Notes: generated from the sequence alone by a model not told the origin. Shown: positions 49,297 through 61,780, counted from the first letter of the stretch. The stretch is 64,000 nucleotides of DNA from Ensifer aridi (GCF_002078505.1 NZ_LUAV01000013.1:61736-125735), one strand, 5' to 3'. Made by a program: numbers and translations.

Positions 49297-49914
49297 TTAA
49301 CGCGAGTAGAATTCGACGACCAGATGCGGTTCCATGACGACCGGATACGGAACATCGGTCAGAACCGGAACGCGGACGAAGGTCGCAACCATCTTGTTGT
49401 GGTCGGCTTCGATGTAATCCGGAACGTCGCGTTCGGCGAGCTGCACGGATTCGAGAACCGACACGAGCTGCTTGGACTTTTCCTTGACTTCAATGACGTC
49501 GCCCGGCTTGCAGCGGTAGGAACCGATGTTGACGCGGACGCCGTTGACCTTGACGTGGCCGTGGTTGACGAACTGGCGGGCAGCAAAGACAGTCGGAACG
49601 AACTTGGCGCGGTAGACGATCGCGTCGAGGCGCGACTCTAGCAGGCCGATCAGGTTTTCCGGCGTGTCGCCCTTGCGGCGGGAAGCTTCGTCGAAGATCG
49701 CGCGGAACTGCTTTTCACGGATGTCGCCATAATAGCCCTTCAGCTTCTGCTTGGCGCGCAGCTGCACGCCGAAGTCCGAAAGCTTGGACTTGCGGCGCTG
49801 GCCGTGCTGGCCGGGGCCGTATTCGCGGCGGTTTACCGGGGACTTCGGACGGCCCCAGATGTTTTCGCCCATGCGGCGGTCAATTTTGTACTTGGACGAT
49901 TCGCGCTTGCTCAT
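49297..49914 (-). CDS. rpsD: 30S ribosomal protein S4
   Basis: Primary 16S rRNA-binding protein of the small subunit, 205 residues. The N-terminal part reads [15 protein letters not shown], followed by the S4 RNA-binding domain ([33 protein letters not shown]). It lacks the N-terminal zinc cysteines, as in most alphaproteobacterial S4. In this group rpsD stands outside the large ribosomal operons, as here. The frame extends to 49962, but ATG 49914 is the standard start. Confidence 0.98.
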   Translation of the reverse strand: MSKRESSKYKIDRRMGENIWGRPKSPVNRREYGPGQHGQRRKSKLSDFGVQLRAKQKLKGYYGDIREKQFRAIFDEASRRKGDTPENLIGLLESRLDAIVYRAKFVPTVFAARQFVNHGHVKVNGVRVNIGSYRCKPGDVIEVKEKSKQLVSVLESVQLAERDVPDYIEADHNKMVATFVRVPVLTDVPYPVVMEPHLVVEFYSR

Positions 49915-50059
49915 CGCATTTCCTTTCAACAAGTTACGCCGGTTTGTTGCCAAACCGGTCAAGGAAACACGCCCTCCTCTGAACCCATTTTCGGGGCTCT
50001 GACAGGCCTCTCGCGATCACGCGAACGCGGAGAAGCCACGGGACATGTCAAATGAAACA

Positions 50060-50077
50060 CCGGGCATCGCTGCCCGG
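50060..50077 (-). terminator. Hairpin after the HerA-like gene
   Basis: A 7-bp perfect stem CCGGGCA/TGCCCGG with a 4-nt loop, 84 bp downstream of the HerA-like stop; on the minus strand it is followed by TGTTTCATTT. It probably separates that gene from rpsD. Confidence 0.6.
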
Positions 50078-50160
50078 CGTTGGGCGGGTCTTTAAGCACT
50101 GACCGCCGAATTGTCAATGAGATGGGACGGAAATATAGCGATTTCCGCTAATTCCACCGC

Positions 50161-51675
50161 TCACTCCGCAGCGGCGCGCTCGGAGCCGCCGATATCCGGG
50201 GCATTTGCGTCGCCCGGAGCCGTCTCCTTGCCAAGATCGGGGAAAGCGACGATGCGCTTGCCTGAGAAATCCGCATGCACCACGATGAGCCCCTGCTCCT
50301 CGAAGTAGCCAAGCAGCCGCCGAGCGCGGCGGGCGGAGTGTGTGCCGTAAGCCCGCGCGATCATCGCGTCCGAAGGGCACGGCAGCCCGCGCAGGGCCGC
50401 CTGCGCCATCATCAGGAACACACCTTGCAGGTCCTCCGTCACCCGGTCGGCAAGCCGGAGCGTGGAGGACCAGGTCTCGCTTGCCGCTGTGTCGGCATCG
50501 ACGCCGGACCGGGCGATCGCCATTTTGCGGCGGAAAGCACTGAGCGAGAGCGCTGGGCCGGGCACGCGACGAATGCGGCAACGGACGAGGAAATCCTGGA
50601 AAAGCTCGGCATCGGGCCGGAATGCAGCCTCGGGATTTCCCAGGATCTCGACAAAGAGACTGTCGAGCAGCGCTTCCCGCTCCTCTGCGGATATCTCCGG
50701 CTGGGCCTGCTTCACCTCGACAGCCGCCGCCGGCTCCGGACGCGGCCGCGACAATTCGGCCAGAATGTCGGTCGCGGGACGCGGTTGCGGCACCGGGCGC
50801 CGCGTTACCGGCCGGCTCAATTCCTCGGGATCAGGCGTGAAGATCAGATCTTCGACATCCTGCGGCGCTTCCGGCAGCGGCATCAGCATCGGGCTGGTCG
50901 ATCGTGCCGAAGTTTCGACCGAGCCGATCGTCACCTTCAGCGGCCGCCGCGACAGCGCCGGGCCAAGCGCCACGAAGGAACCGCGTTTCAAGTCGCGGAA
51001 CATCTCCGCCGTTCGCCGGTCCATGCCGAGCAGATCGGCGGCGCGCAGCATGTCGATGTCGAGGAAGGTGCGTCCCATCAGGAAGTTTGAGGCTTCCGCC
51101 GCAACATTCTTGGCGAGCTTCGCCAGCCGCTGTGTGGCGATGACGCCCGCAAGCCCGCGCTTGCGGCCGCGGCACATGAGATTGGTCATGGCGCCGAGCG
51201 AGATCTTGCGCGCTTCTTCCGAAACGTCACCGCCCACTGACGGGGCAAACATCTGTGCCTCGTCGACGACCACGAGAACCGGATACCAATACTCGCGGTC
51301 CGCATCGAACATCGCGTTCAAAAACATGCCGGCGCTGCGCATCTGCTGTTCTATGTCCAGTCCTTCGAGCGAAAGGACGCAGGAAACGCGGTGTTGACGG
51401 ATGCGCGTGGCGATGCCGATGAGCTCCGCGTCCGTGCGCTCGCCCTCGACCACCACGTGGCCGAATTTGTCCGCAAGCGTGACGAAATCGCCTTCGGGAT
51501 CGATGATGCACTGCTGCACCCAGGGGGCGGATTGTTCGAGCAAGCGGCGCAAGAGATGCGACTTTCCGGAGCCGGAATTGCCCTGGACCAGAAGACGCGT
51601 CGCCAGAAGCTCTTCGATATCGAGCGAGGCCGAAGTCCCCTCGGACGTCGTTCCCATGTCGATGCCGACTTTCAT
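50161..51675 (-). CDS. HerA/DUF87-type ATPase
   Basis: A 504-residue P-loop ATPase of the HerA-FtsK group. Walker A is GNSGSGKSH (residues 32-40), Walker B is VLVVVDEAQMF (about 133-143), and the arginine-rich region CRGRKRGLAGVIATQRLAKL matches the HerA pattern. After residue 260 comes a proline-rich linker and a helical C-terminal part that may hold a winged helix (MIARAYGTHSARRARRLLGYF). HerA ATPases translocate DNA, often with the nuclease NurA; no such partner is adjacent. The start at 51675 follows GGGA. Confidence 0.85.
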   Translation of the reverse strand: MKVGIDMGTTSEGTSASLDIEELLATRLLVQGNSGSGKSHLLRRLLEQSAPWVQQCIIDPEGDFVTLADKFGHVVVEGERTDAELIGIATRIRQHRVSCVLSLEGLDIEQQMRSAGMFLNAMFDADREYWYPVLVVVDEAQMFAPSVGGDVSEEARKISLGAMTNLMCRGRKRGLAGVIATQRLAKLAKNVAAEASNFLMGRTFLDIDMLRAADLLGMDRRTAEMFRDLKRGSFVALGPALSRRPLKVTIGSVETSARSTSPMLMPLPEAPQDVEDLIFTPDPEELSRPVTRRPVPQPRPATDILAELSRPRPEPAAAVEVKQAQPEISAEEREALLDSLFVEILGNPEAAFRPDAELFQDFLVRCRIRRVPGPALSLSAFRRKMAIARSGVDADTAASETWSSTLRLADRVTEDLQGVFLMMAQAALRGLPCPSDAMIARAYGTHSARRARRLLGYFEEQGLIVVHADFSGKRIVAFPDLGKETAPGDANAPDIGGSERAAAE

Positions 51676-51920
51676 TCCCACCTCTTTACCATGGAGTGAT
51701 TCGCAACCCCGCCGGGATCGCAAAACGATCGACACCTAGCACGGTTTTGCCCGCGGTCAGGACTGCTATTCTGACAACTCACAGGAATACGCTGGTCATT
51801 CGGAGACAGTAAAATTGCTTCGCAGGAGAAAGCTCGCAAAAGTTGAAAGCAGGTAGAACTGCTACTATCTCTTTTTGGAAGCCTAATAACGGGCTCACAT
51901 AGGGGTTGCAAACTAATCTG

Positions 51921-52097
51921 ATGTCCCAACGCGAAACCGAAAACCACTTTCAATTCGACAAGCAAATGCGCGAAGCGGGCAAGGACGCTTACCGCGTCAC
52001 CTCGCGGGCCGAAGCGCGCCGCTCCTGGCTTAGCTTGGCCCTTGCGATCGCCATTGTGCTTGCTCTGGCCGCCTTCATCCTGCCTACAGCCTTCTGA
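51921..52097 (+). CDS. Small single-pass membrane protein
   Basis: A 58-residue protein: a charged N-terminal half (QRETENHFQFDKQMREAGKDAYR) and a C-terminal membrane helix (WLSLALAIAIVLALAAFIL). I do not recognise a family. A TTG at 51906 is in frame, but the ATG at 51921 is more likely. It is divergent from the HerA-like gene and converges on murI, whose stop is 4 bp past its own. Confidence 0.6.
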   Translation: MSQRETENHFQFDKQMREAGKDAYRVTSRAEARRSWLSLALAIAIVLALAAFILPTAF

Positions 52098-52100
52098 CAA

Positions 52101-52901
52101 TTACGCGGAAAGCACGGTCAGCCCGAAGCCCTGCATCAACCGTCGCGTGGCGAAATCTGGCTTGCCGGAGGTGAATATCGCCGGGTCCTCCCCGTTCAAC
52201 GGTCCGAAACCGTTCGGCACTGGAACGAGCGAACGCGCCCGCCGCGCGATCGCCTCGGCTGGATCCAGCCAGTCGACCGGCCAGGGCGCCAGCCGCCGAA
52301 AGACGTTCGCCATGAAGGGATAATGCGTGCAGGCGAGCACGACGATGTCGGTCTTACCGCCGTCCATCTCCACGAAACAAGGGGCGATCTCTGCCAAGAC
52401 CGCCTCGTCCTCCAGCGTCTCGCCGCGAATATAGGCCTCCGCCATGCGCGCCAGGTTTTCCGAGCCGACAAGCCGGACATGGCATTGCGAGGCGAAGGAC
52501 TGAATGAGATCGCGCGTATAGGCCCGCTTCACCGTGCCCGGCGTCGCGAGCACGGAGACGAGACCCGAACGCGTTCTTTCGGCCGCGGGCTTGATGGCGG
52601 GGACCGTGCCGACGAAGGTCATCTCTGGATAGGCGGCGCGCAAATCCGCACCTACGAGCGTGAAGGCCGTGTTGCAGGCGATGACACAAATTTCCGGATC
52701 GTGCCTGGCGAGCAACTGGCCGAAAAGGGTGATTACGCGCTCCTTAAGCGCGCCCTCCTCCCAGCCGCCATAGGGAAAGCCGGCATCGTCGGCGACATAG
52801 ATGAAGTGCCGCTCCGGTATCAACACGCGCGCTTCGCGCAGCACCGTCAGCCCGCCGATCCCGCTATCGAAGACGAGAATGGGTTTCAGTTCAGTCGTCA
52901 C
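52101..52901 (-). CDS. murI: Glutamate racemase
   Basis: Makes D-glutamate for peptidoglycan. The 266-residue product has [14 protein letters not shown], the first catalytic cysteine in VIACNTAF and the second in VLACTHYP. The frame extends to 52961, but the GTG at 52901 (VTTELKPIL) gives the usual length and overlaps the stop of the upstream trmJ-like gene by only 11 bp, so I prefer it. Translation is probably coupled to that gene. Confidence 0.94.
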   Translation of the reverse strand: MTTELKPILVFDSGIGGLTVLREARVLIPERHFIYVADDAGFPYGGWEEGALKERVITLFGQLLARHDPEICVIACNTAFTLVGADLRAAYPEMTFVGTVPAIKPAAERTRSGLVSVLATPGTVKRAYTRDLIQSFASQCHVRLVGSENLARMAEAYIRGETLEDEAVLAEIAPCFVEMDGGKTDIVVLACTHYPFMANVFRRLAPWPVDWLDPAEAIARRARSLVPVPNGFGPLNGEDPAIFTSGKPDFATRRLMQGFGLTVLSA

Positions 52902-53730
52902 CGCCGCCGTGCACTTTCCTGCCGCGCCCTTTGCTGCTGTCAACCGGCGCGCCCGACCCACGCGGATTTTCGCGGGTGAACCGGTCGAGCGAAGAGATGA
53001 CGCCGCGCAGCACCTGAATTTCGGATTCGGTAAAGGATGGTCTCGTCAGAACGGCACGCAGGTTTTCGACCAATTTCGGCTTTTTGTCGGCGGGGCGGAA
53101 ATAGTTGCGTGCATCGAGCGCTTCCTCCAGATGCTGGAACAGACCGTTTAGCTGTTCCTTCGTGGCCGGCCGCTGTTCGATCGCCTGGAAGGAGGTCTCC
53201 TCCTCCGATGCCATGCCGGTCTTCATCCATTCATAGGACATCAGCAGCACGGCCTGTGCGAGATTGAGCGAGGCGAAGGCGGGGTTGACCGGGAAGGTCA
53301 CGATCTCGTCGGCGAGCGCCACTTCCTCGTTGGTCAATCCCGTACGCTCTCGGCCAAAAATGATCCCAACCCCCTGCCCGCTCTTGAATCGCTGGCGCAG
53401 TTCGCGCGCCGCAATGATCGGCGAGCGGACCGGCTTATAGCCATCGCGGTCGCGCGCGGTGGTCGCATAGACGAAATTGAGGTCCGCGATCGCCTCTTCG
53501 AGCGTACCGTAAAGCTTGGCCCTGTCGATCACATGATCGGCGCGGCTGGCGGCAGAGCGCGCCTTTTCGTTCGGCCAGCCGTCACGCGGATTGACGAGGC
53601 GCAGCTCCGACAGCCCGAAATTCGCCATGGCGCGCGCCACCATGCCGATGTTCTCGCCGAGCTGCGGATAGGCGAGAATGATCGCCGGGCCTTCGGTCAA
53701 GAGTTCGCGCTCGCTGTTGGTGCCTGCCAT
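52891..53730 (-). CDS. SPOUT-class RNA 2'-O-methyltransferase, TrmJ/TrmH family group 1
   Basis: A 279-residue RNA methyltransferase. The N-terminal SPOUT domain shows [39 protein letters not shown] (the S-adenosylmethionine knot) and [17 protein letters not shown]. TrmJ methylates the 2'-OH of tRNA position 32, which is also the position thiolated by TtcA, encoded 5 kb away. The tail is rich in glycine and lysine. The ATG at 53730 is preferred over 53769. Confidence 0.92.
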   Translation of the reverse strand: MAGTNSERELLTEGPAIILAYPQLGENIGMVARAMANFGLSELRLVNPRDGWPNEKARSAASRADHVIDRAKLYGTLEEAIADLNFVYATTARDRDGYKPVRSPIIAARELRQRFKSGQGVGIIFGRERTGLTNEEVALADEIVTFPVNPAFASLNLAQAVLLMSYEWMKTGMASEEETSFQAIEQRPATKEQLNGLFQHLEEALDARNYFRPADKKPKLVENLRAVLTRPSFTESEIQVLRGVISSLDRFTRENPRGSGAPVDSSKGRGRKVHGGGDD

Positions 53731-53947
53731 TTCCGATATCGCCTTCTGTTTGGCGCTTCCCTCGCACAAATGGCTCCCAAATTAAAGTCTTCGATTGAGA
53801 GCTCGTCCGCAAACAACGGTCCCCTTTCCTGCACCCAAAGTTTCGGCCCAGCACGCTTTGCCTTGCCGCCTCACAGTGCTATAGGGCTGTGGATTTTTCC
53901 ACCGGAGGACATCGCGTCCGGTGTCCCACAAAGCACGAGGCATATTC

Positions 53948-55162
53948 ATGGCAAAGATCAAGGTCGCCAATCCGGTCGTTGAACTCGACGGCGATGAGAT
54001 GACCCGTATCATCTGGCAGTTCATCAAGGACAAGCTGATCCATCCCTATCTCGACCTCGATCTCGAATATTACGACCTCAGCGTCGAGAACCGCGATGCG
54101 ACCGAAGACCAGGTGACGATCGATGCCGCGAACGCCATCAAGAAGCACGGTGTCGGTGTCAAGTGCGCGACGATCACGCCGGACGAGGCCCGCGTGGAGG
54201 AGTTCAATCTGAAGAAGATGTGGAAGTCGCCTAACGGCACGATCCGCAACATTCTTGGCGGCGTCATCTTCCGCGAGCCGATCATCTGCAAGAACGTGCC
54301 GCGCCTCGTGCCGGGTTGGACCAAGCCGATCATCGTCGGCCGTCATGCCTTCGGCGACCAGTATCGCGCTACCGACTTCAAATTCCCGGGCAAGGGTAAG
54401 CTCACGATCAAGTTCGTCGGCGAAGACGGCCAGACGATCGAGCACGACGTCTACGATGCCCCCGGCGCCGGCGTTGCACTCGCCATGTACAACCTCGACG
54501 AGTCGATCACCGAATTCGCCCGCGCCTCCTTCAACTACGGCTTGCAGCGCAAGGTGCCGGTCTATCTCTCGACCAAGAACACGATCCTCAAGGCCTATGA
54601 CGGCCGCTTCAAGGACATCTTCCAGAAGGTGTTCGACGAGGAGTTCGCCGCGCAGTTCAAGGCCGAGAAGCTCTGGTATGAGCACCGCCTGATCGACGAC
54701 ATGGTCGCCTCGGCTCTGAAGTGGTCCGGCGGCTACGTCTGGGCCTGCAAAAACTATGACGGCGACGTCCAGTCCGACATCGTCGCTCAGGGCTTCGGCT
54801 CGCTCGGCCTGATGACCTCGGTGCTGATGACGCCGGACGGCAAGACGGTCGAAGCGGAAGCAGCGCACGGAACGGTCACCCGTCACTACCGCCAGCATCA
54901 GAAGGGCGAAGAAACCTCCACCAACTCGATCGCATCGATTTTCGCCTGGACCCGTGGCCTTGCCCACCGCGCGAAGCTCGACGGTAACGCCGAACTTGCG
55001 AAGTTCTCCGAAACGCTGGAGCGTGTCTGCGTTGAGACTGTCGAAGCCGGTTTAATGACCAAGGACCTGGCGCTCCTGATCGGTCCCGACCAGCCGTGGC
55101 TCTCGACCACCGGCTTCCTCGACAAGATCGACGAGAATCTCAGGAAGGCGATGGCCGCCTAA
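53948..55162 (+). CDS. icd: NADP-dependent isocitrate dehydrogenase
   Basis: TCA-cycle enzyme converting isocitrate to 2-oxoglutarate. The 404-residue homodimer type, related to eukaryotic NADP-IDH, starts [19 protein letters not shown] and has the signature [20 protein letters not shown]. The frame opens at 53921, but ATG 53948 is the standard start. It is divergent from the trmJ-like gene with 217 bp between, and ends at a terminator. Confidence 0.97.
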   Translation: MAKIKVANPVVELDGDEMTRIIWQFIKDKLIHPYLDLDLEYYDLSVENRDATEDQVTIDAANAIKKHGVGVKCATITPDEARVEEFNLKKMWKSPNGTIRNILGGVIFREPIICKNVPRLVPGWTKPIIVGRHAFGDQYRATDFKFPGKGKLTIKFVGEDGQTIEHDVYDAPGAGVALAMYNLDESITEFARASFNYGLQRKVPVYLSTKNTILKAYDGRFKDIFQKVFDEEFAAQFKAEKLWYEHRLIDDMVASALKWSGGYVWACKNYDGDVQSDIVAQGFGSLGLMTSVLMTPDGKTVEAEAAHGTVTRHYRQHQKGEETSTNSIASIFAWTRGLAHRAKLDGNAELAKFSETLERVCVETVEAGLMTKDLALLIGPDQPWLSTTGFLDKIDENLRKAMAA

Positions 55163-55189
55163 GGCCGGCCGAGATTGCCGCGATGTTCG

Positions 55190-55213
55190 AAACCCGGCCG
55201 ATGTGCCGGGTTT
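55190..55213 (+). terminator. icd terminator
   Basis: A perfect 9-bp stem AAACCCGGC/GCCGGGTTT with a 6-nt loop ending in TTTCTT, 27 bp after the icd stop. Confidence 0.85.
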
Positions 55214-55316
55214 CTTGCATTCCGGTGACGATTGCCGCGGCGGGTAACCCGAAGGCTGCGCGGAACAGGTTGCAGCGCCCGATCGTTTTCCGAGGTAGCG
55301 GAGGGGGCGGTAAAAG

Positions 55317-56066
55317 ATGGCGATCAAGCCCGTAAGACTTGTTGCGTCCGACATCGATGGTACGCTTCTTGGCCACGAGGCAGCCGCCGAACGCTTCCAA
55401 TGCGCATGGGATGCGCTCAGCAGGCACGAGCGGCCGCTCCTCATTTACAACAGCGGCCGGCCAGCTGACGACATGCTGGCACTGGTCGACGCAAAGCTGT
55501 TGCCGAAGCCCGACTACGTGATCGGAGGCGTCGGCACAATGATTATCGATGAGCGAATGCGGGCGCGCGTCGAAGGCTTCGTCAAGGAACTCGGCCAGCC
55601 GCTCGATGCGGCAGCACTCGCGGCCGTCATGAACACGATCGAGGGCGTAATACCCCAGGCGGCCGCGGATCAGCATCCGCACAAGTCGAGCTGGTGTCTG
55701 CACGACGCCGAAGAGCAACGCATCCATGAGATCGCCGCGAGGCTGGTGGGCGCCGGACTGGATGTCAAACTGATCTATTCGAGCAGACGCGATCTCGACA
55801 TTCTGCCACACGCAGGCGGCAAGGGGCGAGCGCTTGCCTGGATTTGCCGCGAACTGGCAGTCGACCTCGACGAGGTGGTCGTCGCCGGCGACACCGGCAA
55901 CGACCGGGAGATGTTCGAAATGCCGCATGTGCGCGGCGTGGTCGTTTCCAATGCGCTTCCCGAGCTGCGCCAAGCCATCGGGCATGATCGCCGACATTTT
56001 CTCGCCCAAGCCTCCCATGCCGACGGCGTGATCGAGGGGCTGCGCCACTGGGGTGTCATCGGATAG
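55317..56066 (+). CDS. HAD-IIB phosphatase, sucrose-phosphatase/mannosylfructose-phosphatase-like
   Basis: A 249-residue HAD phosphatase. Motif I is VASDIDGTLLG with the nucleophile aspartate, motif II is in LIYNSGR, and motif IV is VVAGDTGNDREMFE. The blocks LIYSSRRDLDILPHAGGKGRAL and ADGVIEGLRHWG place it with sucrose-6-phosphate and mannosylfructose-6-phosphate phosphatases. No partner glycosyltransferase is in view. A strong ribosome site, GGAGGGGG, lies upstream. The gene is followed by a dispersed repeat. Confidence 0.85.
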   Translation: MAIKPVRLVASDIDGTLLGHEAAAERFQCAWDALSRHERPLLIYNSGRPADDMLALVDAKLLPKPDYVIGGVGTMIIDERMRARVEGFVKELGQPLDAAALAAVMNTIEGVIPQAAADQHPHKSSWCLHDAEEQRIHEIAARLVGAGLDVKLIYSSRRDLDILPHAGGKGRALAWICRELAVDLDEVVVAGDTGNDREMFEMPHVRGVVVSNALPELRQAIGHDRRHFLAQASHADGVIEGLRHWGVIG

Positions 56067-56073
56067 ATCGGCT

Positions 56074-56170
56074 AATGCATGTCGCTCAAAATGCGCGCGT
56101 TTTTTGCGACATGCATAAAAACAAAGATCTAGAGCGCGTCGCATGGCTCCATTTAAATGCGATGCGGTTT
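56074..56170 (-). repeat. Dispersed intergenic palindromic repeat, family 2, inverted copy
   Basis: It has the inverted repeat ATGCATGTCGC/GCGACATGCAT (56075-56085 and 56106-56116), then AGAGCGCGTCGCAT and ATGCGATGCGGTTT, which correspond to the AAAGCGCGTCGC palindrome of the copy at 37847-37950 read in reverse and partly decayed. It lies between the HAD gene and the AraC-type gene. Confidence 0.65.
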
Positions 56171-56194
56171 ATGTTCGGTACCCGCGCGCAGGGG

Positions 56195-57039
56195 TTATTT
56201 CAACGGCAGATGGACTTCCGTGAGCAGGTCCGTCGGGGCGACTTCCCGCGGATTGTTGAGATATTTCTCGAACATCACGCTGTCGCGGATCGCGCGGCCG
56301 GACTGCGGCAGCCAAGTCGCATAGAGCCACTGGCCTTCGGCATATCGGCATAAGGCCCCTTGTGTCGCAGCACCGCGTACTGGCCACCATCGATCTTCTG
56401 CGGTGTCAGTGGCGCTTCGACAGGGACGTCGTCCGTCGCCGTCACGCAGGCAAAGGAGCGGAGCTTTTCCGTCTCCACCAGTTCCGGATCATCCAGGTAA
56501 ATGCCGATCATCTCCATCCCCGGGCGGAACAAGCTGCGTGCAAACAGTGTGCCGAAGAGCGTCTCGAAGGCTTGGCCAATTGCCATGTAGGAGCCCGCAT
56601 GAGCTACGCCGACGAGTGCAAGGGGATCGATTTGTCGCAAGGTGACATCATACATGGCAGGATTTCCTTTCGGCGAAGAGGTTTCGAAGACTTTGTGGCT
56701 CCCCTCCCTTCTGTAACGCGCCGGCGGAAGGCCGTAGACGGCCTTGAAGGTGCGGTTGAAGGATTGAACATTCGGGTAGCCGGAGCGTCGCGTAATCGCT
56801 TCTACCGGGAGATCGGTCTGGACGAGATCGGCGGCCGCCCTTTGCAGCCGCAACCGCTTCACCGTCGCCGCCAAGGTTTCCCCATGCACCGCACGATAGA
56901 TGCGGTGCCAATGGTGCGGCGACAGGCATGCGATCTCCGATAGGCGGTCTAGATCAAGCTCCTCGTCGAGATGCGCATAGATATGAGCCGAGACGCGGTG
57001 GAGCCGCTTTTCATATGTCGACCACGCACCTTCACCCAT
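56195..57039 (-). pseudogene. AraC-family regulator with GyrI-like ligand domain, frameshifted near its C-terminus
   Basis: The first 100 residues form an AraC HTH (RLSEIACLSPHHWHRIYRAVHG, VEAITRRSGYPNVQSFNRTFKAVYG) and the rest a GyrI-like effector domain starting around YDVTLRQIDPLALV. After MPKA, near base 56330, the reading frame shifts: the original frame goes on to an unrelated tail and stops at 56275, while the next frame continues with WLYATWLPQSGRAIRD and ends VHLPLK at a TAA at 56195, which is the expected family ending. One base (net) is missing. The start could be ATG 57039 or GTG 57048. Confidence 0.75.
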
Positions 57040-57222
57040 GCCGAACACCCATGTCGAACCTTTCGCGCTTCGCGGACTCGTTCAAACCACAGTTCGATTT
57101 CACAAATCCTGCTGTTCTTTACCCTTTTCCCGACTGCTTGTGCGGCGTCGCGACTCAGCTAGGCTGAGCATGCCGACACCTACAATTCCGCCAGCGTGAC
57201 GGCATCCGGAAAAGCCTCGCCG

Positions 57223-58874
57223 ATGCCCGACTCCCTCGTTCCGAAAACGATCAGCACCCTTGCCGAAGGATATGGCCTCGCCCGCCTGAGGGCCGACGCC
57301 CTCGCCGGCTTGACCGTCGCGATCGTGGCGCTGCCGCTCTCCATGGCGATCGCCATCGCCTCCGGCGTCACGCCGGACCGGGGGCTTTATACCGCGATCG
57401 TCGGCGGCTTCATCGTCTCGCTTCTCGGCGGCAGCCGCGTGCAGATCGGCGGCCCGGCGGGCGCCTTCATCGTCCTCGTCGCCGCCACCGGCGCCCGCCA
57501 TGGCCTGGACGGGCTGCTGCTCGCAACCGCCATGGGCGGCATCATGCTCATCGCCGCGGGCTACCTGCGGTTAGGCCAATATATCAAGTTCATCCCCTAC
57601 CCCGTCACGGTCGGCTTCACCGCCGGGATCGCCGTGATCATCTTCGCAAGCCAGTTGCGTGATCTCTTTGGCCTCACGCTTTCCGGTGCCGAACCGGGGC
57701 CGATCGTCGACAAGCTCATCGCGCTCGGCCACGCCGCCGGCACGGTCAACTGGGCAGCGGTGCTGACGGCGGCACTGACGATCGGCATCATTCTCGGGCT
57801 GCGCCGGTTACGGCCGCATTGGCCCGGCATGCTGATCGCGGTCGCGGCCGCCTCGGCCTTCGTCGCTCTCCTGCAATTGCCGGCAGAAACGATCGGCACG
57901 CGGTTCGGCGGCATCCCGCGCGGGCTGCGTCTTCCCACCTTGCCGCCGCTTTCGCTCGACAAGGCGGCCGCCGTCTTCCCGGACGCAGTCTCGTTTGCCC
58001 TTCTCGGCGCGATCGAGTCCTTGCTGTCGGCTGTCGTCGCGGATGGAATGACGGGGCGCAGGCATCGCTCCAGCATGGAACTGATCGCCCAGGGGGTCGC
58101 AAATATCTGCTCGGCGCTCTTTGGCGGCATCTGTGTCACCGGTACGATCGCCCGGACGGCGACGAATGTGCGCGCCGGTGCGACGAGCCCGGTTTCCGGC
58201 ATGCTGCATTCCGTCTTTCTTTTGCTTTTCATGCTTCTGGCGGCCCCTCTCGCGAGCTACATCCCGCTTGCTTCGCTGGCGGGCGTGCTCGCGATCGTTG
58301 CTTGGAACATGATCGAACCCCCCCCGTCATGGCGCTCCTGCGCTCCTCTTATGGCGACGCCGTCGTCTTGCTCGCCACCTTTCTCATCGTCGTCTTTCGG
58401 GACCTCACGGAGGGGATCGTCATCGGTTTCGCGCTCGGCGCCGTGCTGTTCATCGATCGCATGGCGAAAAGCATCTCGATCGGCGAAACGAAACCGCTGT
58501 CGCCTCTGCCCCAGGAGAATGGCGAGGAACATCCCGTCGTTGCCGACGACCCCAATACGGTAATCTATCGCATTTCCGGCATCTTCTTCTTTGGCTCGGC
58601 AGCGACCGTGGGGACCGTCCTCGACCGCATAGCCGACCAGCGCCGCAATTTCATTCTCGACTGCACCGAAGTGCCGTTCCTGGATTCCACCGCCGCAAAC
58701 GTCATCGAAGGCACTTTGCGCAAGGCGGAACGCAGCGGAGTGCGCTTCATCATCACCGGCGCGAGGCCGCAGGTACGCCGCGCGCTCTATCAGCACCATG
58801 TCCGGCCGCCGCGCGTGCTGATGCGCGCCTCGATCGAGGCAGCGCTCGAAGTCATCCGAAACGAACAGACATGA
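57223..58874 (+). pseudogene. SulP-family anion transporter with STAS domain, frameshifted at a C8 tract
   Basis: An inorganic anion transporter (sulfate/bicarbonate/C4-dicarboxylate class) with about 10-12 helices; SulP blocks are GLTVAIVALPLSMAIAIASG and GGPAGAFIVLVAATG. The frame from 57223 is intact up to WNMIEP, then at eight cytosines (58318-58325) it passes into a wrong frame that stops at 58563. The next frame carries the missing last helix (DAVVLLATFLIVVFRDLTEG) and a full STAS domain with VPFLDSTAAN, ending at 58874. Restored, it would be about 550 residues. GTG 57196 is an alternative start. Confidence 0.8.
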
Positions 58875-58898
58875 AAAAGGGCGCCGCAGCGCCCTTTT
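58875..58898. terminator. Terminator between SulP gene and alaS
   Basis: A perfect 10-bp stem, AAAAGGGCGC/GCGCCCTTTT, with a 4-nt loop, between two convergent genes. With A- and T-runs at both ends it can serve both. Confidence 0.85.
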
Positions 58899-58922
58899 CT
58901 TCGTCCTTGCTTTGCGTGCCGC

Positions 58923-61586
<2,664 letters not shown>

Positions 61587-61751
61587 CTTGCGTCCTATCT
61601 GTGCACCATTCCCGGCGGCGACCGGCCTTCACTGGGCCGCCTGCCGCATTCTTCAACCCCGCGCCTATGTTCATAGCCGCCCCTCCAACGAGCGCAGCCG
61701 TCGGAACCACTGGCTTTTATCTTCCGTGCATCACGCTGTCCAGACGCAGCA

Positions 61752-61780
61752 AAGCCGGCTGCCGCAACGACAGCCGGCTT
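61752..61780 (-). terminator. recA terminator
   Basis: A perfect 10-bp stem AAGCCGGCTG/CAGCCGGCTT with a 9-nt loop about 25 bp after the recA stop; on the minus strand it ends in TTTGCTG. Confidence 0.8.
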
